Part shown: piece by piece, positions 1-8,308 of the stretch
How the letters are laid out: each line of letters opens with the position of its first letter
Numbering within the stretch: the first letter of the stretch is position 1
NCBI GenBank assembly: GCA_028873125.1
Contig: JAGWMQ010000019.1
Coordinates: 1 to 38,139, forward strand
DNA: 38,139 nucleotides
From: Verrucomicrobiota bacterium
GTDB taxonomy: Bacteria > Verrucomicrobiota > Verrucomicrobiia > Limisphaerales > UBA11358
Direction: 5' to 3'
Made by a program: the position numbers and the translations under genes
The notes under the pieces: generated by a model
What the model was told of the DNA's origin: nothing
Database searches by the model: none
Seen by the model: the letters and a program-made list of their open reading frames with translations, nothing else

Positions 1-370
1 ACTTGACCAGCAACTCACGCATGAGTTCCAGCAGGGCGGGAACATCCACCGGCTTTTCCACCAGGGCACTGACTCCCGCAGCCTGCGCCAGCTCGCTTTG
101 GTGGGACAATCCGGTGAGAATCAAAACCGGCGGGGAGCAATCGAGTTCGAGCAGCCGGTCCACCGTGGCCCATCCGTTTTTCAACGGCATGTTCAGGTCC
201 ACCAGCAGCAGGTCAATCCGGCCCTTCTCGCGGCGGAAGGTCTCCAGCGCCTCCACGCCATCGGCGGCCAGGATCACCTGATAGCCTTCACCGTGCAAAA
301 GCTTGCGCAACGATTCGCGGACCGATTCGTCGTCGTCCGCCACCAACACCTTGTGTCTCCTCTCGGTCAT
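1..370 (-). CDS. Stand-alone response regulator receiver protein (3' end truncated by window start)
   Basis: Reverse-strand frame from ATG at 370: MTERRHKVLVADDDESVRESLRKLLHGEGYQVILAADGVEALETFRREKGRIDLLLVDLNMPLKNGW...LILTGL...ALVEKPVDVPALLELMRELLVK; receiver DDD, phospho-Asp (LLLVDLNMP), T and K-P all present. Open to window edge, so absent from the ORF track. Confidence 0.9.
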   Translation of the reverse strand, partial: MTERRHKVLVADDDESVRESLRKLLHGEGYQVILAADGVEALETFRREKGRIDLLLVDLNMPLKNGWATVDRLLELDCSPPVLILTGLSHQSELAQAAGVSALVEKPVDVPALLELMRELLVK

Positions 371-440
371 CGGCTGTCTCCGGGCGCCGGTTTGCCGCGA
401 ACGGTCAAAACGCCGATGAGAATGGCCTGGCAGCTCATGC

Positions 441-857
441 TCATTCCGGACGGTCGTCTGCGCCGGGACCCCTGTCGGAAAAAATGAAGCTCAGGCGGTG
501 GCGCTCGGCGAACCGGGACAACTCGGGCGCGGCCGTGGCTGAAAGGGCGCCGCCCCGGGCCCCGCCAAAGGTGGCCAGCGCGGCATCCGGGACCCTCCGG
601 CGCTCGGCCCACACCTCCAGCCAGTCCATCAGCCAGATCGGAAGATGGCCGGGCTGGCGTACCGAAAGCACGATCAGGTGCGCGTCGGCCGCCTCCATCA
701 AAGCCTCGGCCGCCGCCGGCGCCAAATTCAGCATGTCCACCCGCCACGGCATGACATTCCACAGCACCGCATCACCGGCCCGGTCGGACGCCCGCTCCAG
801 CATCGCCTTGGCCTTCGCCGCGAAATCGAACTGGTCGTAGATGATGACCGCCTTCAT
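441..857 (-). CDS. Hypothetical protein (~138 aa)
   Basis: Open frame MKAVIIYDQFDFAAKAKAMLERASDRAGDAVLWNVMPWRVDML...; ORF 441..965 trimmed to the more plausible internal ATG at 857. Confidence 0.6.
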   Translation of the reverse strand: MKAVIIYDQFDFAAKAKAMLERASDRAGDAVLWNVMPWRVDMLNLAPAAAEALMEAADAHLIVLSVRQPGHLPIWLMDWLEVWAERRRVPDAALATFGGARGGALSATAAPELSRFAERHRLSFIFSDRGPGADDRPE

Positions 858-1056
858 AATCTCGTTTGAAATTTCTCCATTTCGAATGATTCGCGCGCTC
901 ATGCTGCTGTTCGTTGGTTTCCGCAATTGCGCCAGCGGAGGTGGCATGGATTCAACGCCACCCAATTAGCTAACATCATGCCAGCGGAGCGGGTGGTTCG
1001 ACCTGTTCAATTTCAAGCGGTTAGCCCGCCGGCGAGTCGGGCGGACGCGCCGAGGT

Positions 1057-1084
1057 GGCAGGTGAGAATCCACCTGCGGCCAGC
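1057..1084 (+). repeat. REP-like 28-bp element, copy A (inverted relative to 3975-4002)
   Basis: GGCAGGTGAGAATCCACCTGCGGCCAGC; matches the reverse complement of 3975-4002 at 24/28, all differences transitions; sits just past the 3' end of the regulator/kinase operon. Confidence 0.7.
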
Positions 1085-1164
1085 AGGTGGTCAGTTCGCG
1101 GCACTGGAGATGCCTGCACGGAGACGTTTTGGAGGCGGAAGGGCGGTCAAGCGGACCGACCCGT

Positions 1165-2610
1165 TCATCCGGGTTGTCCGGGTTTCTCTCCGGGGGGTCG
1201 CAATCCAAAGCGGGTCAGCTTTTCCCGCATGGTGGTGCGGGTTACGCCCAGCCAGCGGGCGGCCTTGGCCTGGTTCCCGCGCGCCAGGTGAATGGCGCGG
1301 GTGTACAACTCGCGCTCCATGTCCTCAAACATCCGGGCATGCACGCCCTCGGCCTCGCCGCGCGCCGCCCGCGCCAACAGGTCGCTGAAGTAGCCGGCGA
1401 TGGTCTGGTCGGCTCCGACGACGGGTTTGTGGCTGCGGGCAGACGCCTGTTGCACGTGCTCCAGGCTGATGGAATAGCCCCGGGCCAGCAGGAGGCCCTG
1501 CCGCACCACGTTCTCCAGTTCGCGCACGTTGCCCGGCCACGCCTGGTTTTGCAGGAAGGCGATGGCCTGGGGCTGGATGGACGGCGAATCCTGGTCGAGT
1601 TCCGCGGCCGAGCGCCGCAGGAAATAGCGCACCAGATCCGGGATATCCTCGGGCCGCTGGCTCAAGGGCGGCAAGGTGATGGTGACGCCGCTCAGACGGT
1701 AAAACAAATCTTCCCGAAACTGCTTTTCCCGGATGGCGCTTTCCAAGTCCCGGTGCGTGGCGGTAAGGATCCGGACGTCCACGGGCACCCGTTCGTTGCC
1801 GCCCACGCGCTGGATGTACTTTTCCTGGAGCACGCGCAGGAGTTTGACCTGGGTGCTCAGGCTCAGGTCGCCGATTTCATCAAGGAAAATCGTGCCGTGG
1901 TTGGCCTGCTCGAAGCGGCCCACACGGCGGGCGTGCGCCCCGGTAAAGGCGCCGCGCTCGTGGCCAAACAATTCGCTCTCCAGCAGCGTCTCCGGAATGG
2001 CCGCACAGTTCACGGCGATGAACGGCTGGTCGGCGCGCCTGCTGTGCTGGTAAATCGCCCGCGCCACCAGTTCCTTGCCGGTGCCGGTCTCGCCGCGGAT
2101 GAGCACCGTGACGGAGGTGGCGGCGACGCGCCCGATTTCCTTGTAGATGGCCTGCATGGCCCGGCTGTCGCCGATGATGGCCGATTGCGCCGACTGCGTG
2201 GCGCCCATTTCCAACGGTTCGGACATCAACCGGCTGGAGGCGACGGCCTTGGCCACCAGGTCGAGCAACTCACCCATGTCGAAGGGCTTGAGGAGATAGT
2301 CGTAGGCGCCGAGTTTGGTGGCTTCAATGGCCGTCTCGGTGGTGCCGAAGGCGGTCATCATGATGATGGGCAGTTTGGGTTTGGCGGCGTGGAGTTGTTC
2401 GATCAACTCCAGTCCGGTCAAGCCCGGCAACCTCAGATCGGTGAGCACCACGTCGCACGGATGCTCCCGCGCCAGAATCAGACCCTCATCGCCGCGTGTG
2501 GCCAGCGCGACCTGATAACCCTCGGTCTGCAATTGCTTTTTCAACGCCGCCACAATGCCGGCATCGTCCTCGATCAGGAGAATGCTAGGGGGACGGTTCA
2601 TGATCTTCAT
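1165..2610 (-). CDS. Sigma-54-dependent response regulator, NtrC/AtoC family (receiver + AAA+ + Fis-type HTH)
   Basis: LIEDDAG, VVLTDLRLPG receiver motifs; GETGTGKELVARAIY Walker A; GAFTGA loop; C-terminal AARWLGVTRTTMREKL HTH. Confidence 0.95.
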   Translation of the reverse strand: MKIMNRPPSILLIEDDAGIVAALKKQLQTEGYQVALATRGDEGLILAREHPCDVVLTDLRLPGLTGLELIEQLHAAKPKLPIIMMTAFGTTETAIEATKLGAYDYLLKPFDMGELLDLVAKAVASSRLMSEPLEMGATQSAQSAIIGDSRAMQAIYKEIGRVAATSVTVLIRGETGTGKELVARAIYQHSRRADQPFIAVNCAAIPETLLESELFGHERGAFTGAHARRVGRFEQANHGTIFLDEIGDLSLSTQVKLLRVLQEKYIQRVGGNERVPVDVRILTATHRDLESAIREKQFREDLFYRLSGVTITLPPLSQRPEDIPDLVRYFLRRSAAELDQDSPSIQPQAIAFLQNQAWPGNVRELENVVRQGLLLARGYSISLEHVQQASARSHKPVVGADQTIAGYFSDLLARAARGEAEGVHARMFEDMERELYTRAIHLARGNQAKAARWLGVTRTTMREKLTRFGLRPPGEKPGQPG

Positions 2611-3961
2611 CGGGTCTGGCCTGCGGCAGCACGATGGTGAAGGTCGCGCCGCGGTTCAATTCCGACCGGCACTCCAGTAGGCCGCCATGCTTTTCAACAA
2701 TGCGCGCGGCGATCGGCAGGCCCAGGCCGGTGCCTTCCTCCTTGGTGGTGAAAAATGGATCGAACATCCGTTGCTGGACCTCGGGCGGGATGCCCCGGCC
2801 GGTGTCGTTGACTTCCAGGACGGCCCACGGCCCGCTGCGACCCGCCACGCGCCCCAGGCGCGTGCGGGCCCGCAGGGTGATCGTGCCGTCGTGTCCCAGG
2901 CTTTCCGCCGCGTTTTGAACCAGGTTGATCAACACCTGTTCAATCTGGTACGGATCGGCCCGCATCCAGACGTCCGGCACGGATTCCACATTGAGCCGGA
3001 TGGCGGTCTTTTCCAGCTTGGGGCCAAACAGGGATTGCACCCTGGCAAACAGGCTGTCCACCGAAATCGCCAGCAGCTTCGGCTCGGCGGGCCGGGCAAA
3101 CTGGAGAAACTCCTGCAGGATGCGCTCCAGACGCTGGATTTCGTGGCCAATGACCGAGGCGTCCTCGAATTCTGACGATCGAGGCGTGAGGTTCTTCTTC
3201 AGGCCATGCAGGCGCACGTTGATGGCGGTGAGCGGATTGCGGATTTCATGGGCGACGCCGGCGGCCAGGGTGCCGAGCGAGGCCAGCTTTTCGTTTCGCG
3301 CGGCCCGGGCGCGACTTTCGCCCAACTCGACGCGCAACGGGCCGATCACCCCGCGATAAATCGCCACCGCCGCCGTACCCGCCAGGACGGCCAGCAGGGC
3401 CAGCAATACGATCAACAGCTCCTGCAGCCAGGCCAGCGCCCGGCGCGAGTTCTTCATGAATTGCGCCTGCGCGGTGCGCTCGGCCGACTTCAATTGCCGG
3501 CACAGCTCGAGGAGCGGCGCGGACTGGCTTTCCACCTGTTCCAGCGAAGGTTGGGACCCAGCGGCCGTTCCGGCCTGCGCCGGCTCCTGCATCAGCCGGG
3601 TGATTCCCGCCTGATACCCCTCGAATACCAGGTTGATCCGGTCCATCAACTTCCGCGTCTCAGGCATGAGGGGCGTATTTTGTCTCCTGCTGATCCACTG
3701 CCTCACTTCCTGGCTCTTCCGCTCAAATTCCCGCCGATCCGCGGGATTGCGGCGCAACCCAAAACGAAGCGCGCTTCGGTTCAAGTCGCCGATGGACGCC
3801 TCGAGGTATTCCGAAAGATGGAAATCGCCGGTTTGCGCCGACGCGAAACTCCGGTGCAGCTGCCCCAGCTCCAGCCAGGTGACGCGCCCCGACCAGCCCA
3901 CGACCAACGCCAGCGCCAGCGTGGCCAGGGCATAACCGTAGGACCGCGTCCGGATGTTCAT
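2585..3961 (-). CDS. Membrane sensor histidine kinase
   Basis: AAGVAHEIRNPLTAI H-box; QVLINLVQNAAES N-box; VNDTGRGIPPEVQQRMFDPFFTTKEEGTGLGLPIAARI G-boxes; two TM segments; start trimmed from 3997 to MNIRTRSYGYA. Overlaps the regulator start by 26 nt. Confidence 0.93.
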   Translation of the reverse strand: MNIRTRSYGYALATLALALVVGWSGRVTWLELGQLHRSFASAQTGDFHLSEYLEASIGDLNRSALRFGLRRNPADRREFERKSQEVRQWISRRQNTPLMPETRKLMDRINLVFEGYQAGITRLMQEPAQAGTAAGSQPSLEQVESQSAPLLELCRQLKSAERTAQAQFMKNSRRALAWLQELLIVLLALLAVLAGTAAVAIYRGVIGPLRVELGESRARAARNEKLASLGTLAAGVAHEIRNPLTAINVRLHGLKKNLTPRSSEFEDASVIGHEIQRLERILQEFLQFARPAEPKLLAISVDSLFARVQSLFGPKLEKTAIRLNVESVPDVWMRADPYQIEQVLINLVQNAAESLGHDGTITLRARTRLGRVAGRSGPWAVLEVNDTGRGIPPEVQQRMFDPFFTTKEEGTGLGLPIAARIVEKHGGLLECRSELNRGATFTIVLPQARPDEDHEPSP

Positions 3962-3974
3962 AAAGTGATTCACC

Positions 3975-4002
3975 GCTGACCACAGGTGGATTCCCACCCG
4001 CC
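3975..4002 (-). repeat. REP-like 28-bp element, copy B
   Basis: Reverse complement GGCGGGTGGGAATCCACCTGTGGTCAGC; internal hairpin GGTGG-GAAT-CCACC; lies immediately upstream of the kinase start. Confidence 0.7.
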
Positions 4003-4368
4003 ATCACCAGCGCGGTCAACCCCACACGCGCGTTTCATAACCCGTTGACATTGAAGCCGCGTGCCTTCAAGTGTTCCCTGGCACGAAGCTCGCTAAAGAA
4101 AAAAGGGTCAGCCTTGCTATGGGTTGATGATACGGCACGCGCGATGCCAAAGCGATGAAAAGAATTTTAAATTTCGCCAGTGCCCTGTCCTGCGGCACGT
4201 TCAGCCTGAGGGGCAACTACACGTGGGGAAAGCGGCCCACACACGACCGAACGCAGCGCGAATGCCGATGGCGGGTGGGGGGGGGAAGCCCCGCCAGCGC
4301 GGACCGGTACCAGAACGGTAATCCGGCCTGCCTGCAACAGGGCACTGGCAGCCGAACGTCCCGGTCCT

Positions 4369-4866
4369 ATGAATGGCACCATTCTTGTTGTGGATGACGA
4401 CCGGTCTGTTCGTGAGTCCTTGAGCCGGGCGTTGCAGGCGGAGGGCTACAGAATCATTCTGGCGGAGAACGGGCAGACGGCCATCGGGAAGTTGGAAGTG
4501 GAACGGATTGACCTTTTGTTGCTGGACTTGGGTCTGCCGGTCAAAGACGGGTGGGCCATGCTGGACCGGCTGGCCGAAACGGAGCCGCTGTTGCCGGTCG
4601 TGGTCATCACCGGTCACTGGGAGCAGGCGATGCGCGCGGCCTCGTGCCGCGTGGATGTGCTCATGGAAAAGCCCCTCAATGTGCCGGCGTTGTTCCAAAT
4701 CATCCGCGAACTGCTGCAAGAACCTCACGAAGCCCGGGCCCGGCGCATCCACGACCACGGCCCCGGTTTCCGGCACGTGCCATGCGACATCAAGGAGTTT
4801 TGTGAGCAGTTGCGGAAGGCCTACGCCACCCCCTACCCGGGCTGTGAAACCGACGGGCTGGAATAA
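4369..4866 (+). CDS. Response regulator receiver protein
   Basis: MNGTILVVDDDRSVRESLSRALQAEGY...IDLLLLDLGLPVKDGW...VVVITGH...MEKPLNVPAL. Confidence 0.92.
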   Translation: MNGTILVVDDDRSVRESLSRALQAEGYRIILAENGQTAIGKLEVERIDLLLLDLGLPVKDGWAMLDRLAETEPLLPVVVITGHWEQAMRAASCRVDVLMEKPLNVPALFQIIRELLQEPHEARARRIHDHGPGFRHVPCDIKEFCEQLRKAYATPYPGCETDGLE

Positions 4867-4872
4867 TTGCGC

Positions 4873-5274
4873 ATGGACCCGAACATCCTTTCCAGCAATG
4901 GCGATACCAGGTCCCGGGAATCGCTGCGCCAGCAGCTTGGAGCGGAAGGCTGCCACGTGGGTCTCGCCGGCGGGAGCGGCGAGGACAGCCGGCCGTTCGA
5001 CACGGGTCCGGTGGACGTTCTGGTGCTGGACCTCAACCCGCCGGGCAGCGAAGGGTGGGACGTTTTTGGCGTGATTGATTCTCTTAATCCTTCCTTTCCC
5101 ATCGTCATCGTCGTGAGCAGCAGAGGCAATCCAAACTGGCGTCGCTGGCCGGCATCAGGCGCCCTGACCGAGAAATCGTTCAATGTTCCCCTGTTGCTGC
5201 GAACGATAAAAAGAAGTATCTGCCTCCATCCGATTCGCGTCTGCTTCCTCCGGGAGCAAGTCTCCGTGGAATAA
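4873..5274 (+). CDS. Degenerate receiver-like protein (pseudo-receiver)
   Basis: MDPNILSSNGDTRSRESLRQQLGAEGCHVGLAG...VDVLVLDLNPPGSEGWDVF...TEKSFNVPLLLRTI; aligns to the preceding receiver but the acidic VVDDD cluster is replaced by LSSNGD. Confidence 0.6.
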   Translation: MDPNILSSNGDTRSRESLRQQLGAEGCHVGLAGGSGEDSRPFDTGPVDVLVLDLNPPGSEGWDVFGVIDSLNPSFPIVIVVSSRGNPNWRRWPASGALTEKSFNVPLLLRTIKRSICLHPIRVCFLREQVSVE

Positions 5275-5342
5275 CTGGATCGCTCCCAATCCGCAGAGGG
5301 TGCGCGCTTGGCGACAGGCGCTTTGACTGGCATACTCGGCGC

Positions 5343-6437
5343 GTGGCCATCACGCATCACGCATCCGCCATTGCGTCCCGGCACGACGGGCCCCGCCCCG
5401 CACCCAAAATCCGCGTGGCCGTCCTGGGCGCCGGTTCCCTGGGACAACACCACGCGCGCATTTATTCCGAACTCCAAAGAGTGGGGCAGGTCGAGTTTAC
5501 CGGGATTCTTGACTCGAACCCGGACACGGCCAAACGGGTCGCCGCGGCGCACCGCGTAAGAAATTTCAATTCCATCGCCGAAACCGCCGCCCACGCCGAC
5601 GCCTTGAGCCTGGTGACGCCGACCGTCACCCATTTCCAAATCGCCAAACCGCTGCTCGCGCAGGGCAAACACGTCCTGGTCGAAAAGCCGATGACCGACA
5701 ACGCGGCGCAGGCCGCCGAACTCGTCCGGCTCGCGCAGCAGAACAACTGCGTCCTGCAAGTCGGCCACGTCGAGCGGTTCAATCCGGTTTTCACCTTCCT
5801 CCAGACCGCCGCGCCCGAGCCGCGCTTCATCGAGTGCCACCGCCTCTCGCCCTACCCGGCCCGCTCCACCGACATCGGCGTGGTGCTCGATTTGATGATT
5901 CACGACCTCGACGTCGTGCTCGCCTTCGTGAAATCGCCGGTGACGGGCGTGGATGCGGTGGGCATTCCGGTGTTGAGCCGGAGCGAGGACATCGCCAACG
6001 CGCGCCTGCGGTTCGCCAACGGCTGCGTCGCCAACCTCACCGTCAGCCGCGTCAGCCCGGAGCGGATGCGGAAGATCCGCGTGTTCAGCGGCGGCGCCAC
6101 CACGCCCAGTTACATCTCGCTCGATTACCGCGCGCAGGAAGGTTTCATTTACCGCATCGCCCGCGAAGGCGAACCCGAGACACCGCTGCTCAAAAAAGTC
6201 CTGGCCGCGAAACTCGGCGTGGGCAAGGACTCCGCCATTGTGAGCGAATTCGGCGGCAAACGCATCGTGCGCGAACCGGTGCCGATTGCGAAGGACGAGC
6301 CGCTCAAGCTGGAACTGCAACACTTCATCGCCTGCGTCCGCGAGAAGCAGACGCCGTTGGTCAGCGGCGAATCCGCCAAGCGCGCGCTGGACTTGGCGTT
6401 TGAAATCACGCGGCAGATTCAGGGGCAAAAGATTTAA
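5343..6437 (+). CDS. Gfo/Idh/MocA family NAD(P)-dependent oxidoreductase
   Basis: KIRVAVLGAGSLGQHHARIY Rossmann motif; KHVLVEKPMT; VGHVERFNP; GVVLDLMIHDLD. GTG start at 5343, true start may be slightly internal. Confidence 0.93.
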   Translation: MAITHHASAIASRHDGPRPAPKIRVAVLGAGSLGQHHARIYSELQRVGQVEFTGILDSNPDTAKRVAAAHRVRNFNSIAETAAHADALSLVTPTVTHFQIAKPLLAQGKHVLVEKPMTDNAAQAAELVRLAQQNNCVLQVGHVERFNPVFTFLQTAAPEPRFIECHRLSPYPARSTDIGVVLDLMIHDLDVVLAFVKSPVTGVDAVGIPVLSRSEDIANARLRFANGCVANLTVSRVSPERMRKIRVFSGGATTPSYISLDYRAQEGFIYRIAREGEPETPLLKKVLAAKLGVGKDSAIVSEFGGKRIVREPVPIAKDEPLKLELQHFIACVREKQTPLVSGESAKRALDLAFEITRQIQGQKI

Positions 6438-6464
6438 CGCGAAGACGCAAAGGCGCGGAAAAAT
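6436..6464 (+). repeat. Short-period repeat ACGCgAAGACGCaAAGGCGC
   Basis: Imperfect direct repeat of an ~8-nt unit directly after (and overlapping) the oxidoreductase stop codon. Confidence 0.45.
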
Positions 6465-6556
6465 GAAATTTAAGACGCGACCAATCGAAATGTTGTTTCC
6501 GTGTCGGCGGGAGAAAGCTGCGGAGCAGCGCGCGGCAGCAGCCCATAGCGACAGCC

Positions 6557-6712
6557 ATGGGAAAACGCCGGAAATATCTGGAGGAGAATCTTGGCGCGGC
6601 TTGGGTCCAATTGACCGCCGCAGAAATCCGCGAACTCGATGCCAGGCTTTCGCCCGGCACCGTGGCCGGACCCCGTTATACCGGGGAAATGATGGCGCTG
6701 GTCAATCGCTGA
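6557..6712 (+). pseudogene. C-terminal remnant of an aldo/keto reductase
   Basis: Frame gives MGKRRKYLEENLGAAWVQLTAAEIRELDARLSPGTVAGPRYTGEMMALVNR*, the typical AKR C-terminus (KYLEEN-GA-...-L-..E...LD...GxRY); no TIM-barrel body upstream. Confidence 0.75.
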
Positions 6713-6756
6713 CGCGTGAAACGACCCGTTGAGAAATCCGTTTGAAGCGATGATGC

Positions 6757-8024
6757 ATGCATTTTGGAACGAAAGTGGCATGGATTGTCGCGGGAATGAT
6801 TCTGGCCCGGTTGGCGGTGGAGTTGTGGCTGTCGGCGCTCAACCGCCGGCATGTGCTGGCCCATGCCGGCCCCGTTCCCACCGCCTTCGAAGGGTTCATC
6901 AATCAGTCAGCTTACGACAAGTCCATCGCCTATACGCTGGCCAAGGAGCGGTTTGGAAGCATCGAGGCTGTTTACAGTATTGCGGTTTTAATCGTCGTGG
7001 TATTTAGCGGAGTTTTGCCGTGGGCTTTCGAGCATTCCTCAGAGGCGCTGGGCCAGTCGGCCTGGGCGATGGCGGCCTTTCTGTTTGTAATCGGCCTAGG
7101 CATGTCGTTGCTGGGTTTGCCGTTTGATTGGGTTTCACAATTCCGTTTGGAACAGAAATTCGGTTTCAACGCCACGACCCAGCGAATCTGGTGGTTTGAC
7201 CGGCTCAAGATTTTGTTGCTGTCTCTGACATTGGGTTATCCGTTACTGGTCTTGCTCTTAAAAATGGTCACCTGGACAGGCCCCTGGTGGTGGTTGTGGG
7301 ATTGGGGCGCGGTCATCGTGGTCCAACTGGTCTTGAGCGTGCTGGCTCCGGTCCTGATCCTGCCCTTGTTCAACAAGTTGACACCGCTGCCCGACGGCAG
7401 CCTGCGGGATGGATTGCTGGATCTGGCGAAGAGAACCCGGTTCCGGGCAAAAGCATCCAACTGATGGACGGCAGCAAGCGATCGCGGCATTCCAACGCGT
7501 TCTTCACCGGCTTCGGCCGATTTCGGAAAATCGTGCTGTTCGACACGCTGGTCGAGCAACTGTCCGAGCCGGAAGTGGAGGCGGTCGTGGCGCATGAGAT
7601 CGGCCATTGCCGGAAAGGGCACATTCCCAAGATGCTGGCGTTCTCGGCGATCAGTTTGCTGGTTGGCTTTTATCTCCTGGCCGTGCTGTCCCGGCAGGCG
7701 TGGTTTTATCGCGCTTTCGGATTTGAATCCGGGAACATCGCGCCGGCGTTTCAGTTGTTTAGTCTGCTGGCCGGCACCGCCGGATTCTGGATTGGGCCGC
7801 TGGCGCATTGGTGGTCGTGGCGTTACGAATATCAGGCCGACGCCTTTGCCGCCCAAGCCCCGGGCCAGGTTCAATCCTTGATTGCCGCGTTGCGGAAATT
7901 GAACGGGAAGAATTTGAGCAATCTGGTTCCACATCCGCTCTACGGCGGATTCTATTATTCACACCCAACCCTGCTGGAACGGGAGCGGGCGCTGAGCAGA
8001 TCTGGCCACAACCGTCCGGCGTGA
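6757..8024 (+). CDS. M48 family metallopeptidase (STE24/CAAX protease-like), interrupted by an apparent -1 frameshift
   Basis: First frame 6757-7464 gives the multi-TM N-terminal part ending LPLFNKLTPLPDGSLRDGLLDLAKRTRFRAK; the continuing frame has SIQLMDGSKRSRHSNAFFTGFGRFRKIVLFDTLVEQL and VVAHEIGHCRKGH (HEXXH). Junction at A-run 7449-7452. Confidence 0.9.
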
Positions 8025-8039
8025 GGGTGGTAATTCGGA

Positions 8040-8216
8040 TCAACCAAATGTCTTTCCGTTCCAACCCCAATTGCCCGCTTCAACCTCCGTGAAATTGAGG
8101 TGGATGCGGTTCGGCGGAACGCCAAGGGATTGGTTCAGCAGGCGGCAGACCTTTGGCGAGCGTTGACGGTTTACGCTTCCACTCAAGCCGGATGCATCGC
8201 GGGGCGCCGGCGATGT
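8040..8216 (-). pseudogene. C-terminal remnant of a MIF-like tautomerase
   Basis: Reverse frame: ...DASGLSGSVNRQRSPKVCRLLNQSLGVPPNRIHLNFTEVEAGNWGWNGKTFG*; resembles the MIF-family C-terminus (NR-IY-NF-D-...-N-GWN--TF). In-frame TGA at 8219-8217 closes the frame upstream. Confidence 0.7.
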
Positions 8217-8308
8217 TCAGCCAAACGGGCGCGGACTTCGATCAACCGCCGCCGCGAGGTTCGCAAAGGATTTGAAATTGGCGCGTTTTATTCCTACCTT
8301 GGGCCGCA

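Noticed and set aside
1087-2640. 517-aa plus-strand ORF
   Set aside because: Antisense to the well-supported NtrC-family regulator.
4833-6428. 531-aa minus-strand ORF
   Set aside because: Antisense to the Gfo/Idh/MocA gene, which has clear motifs.
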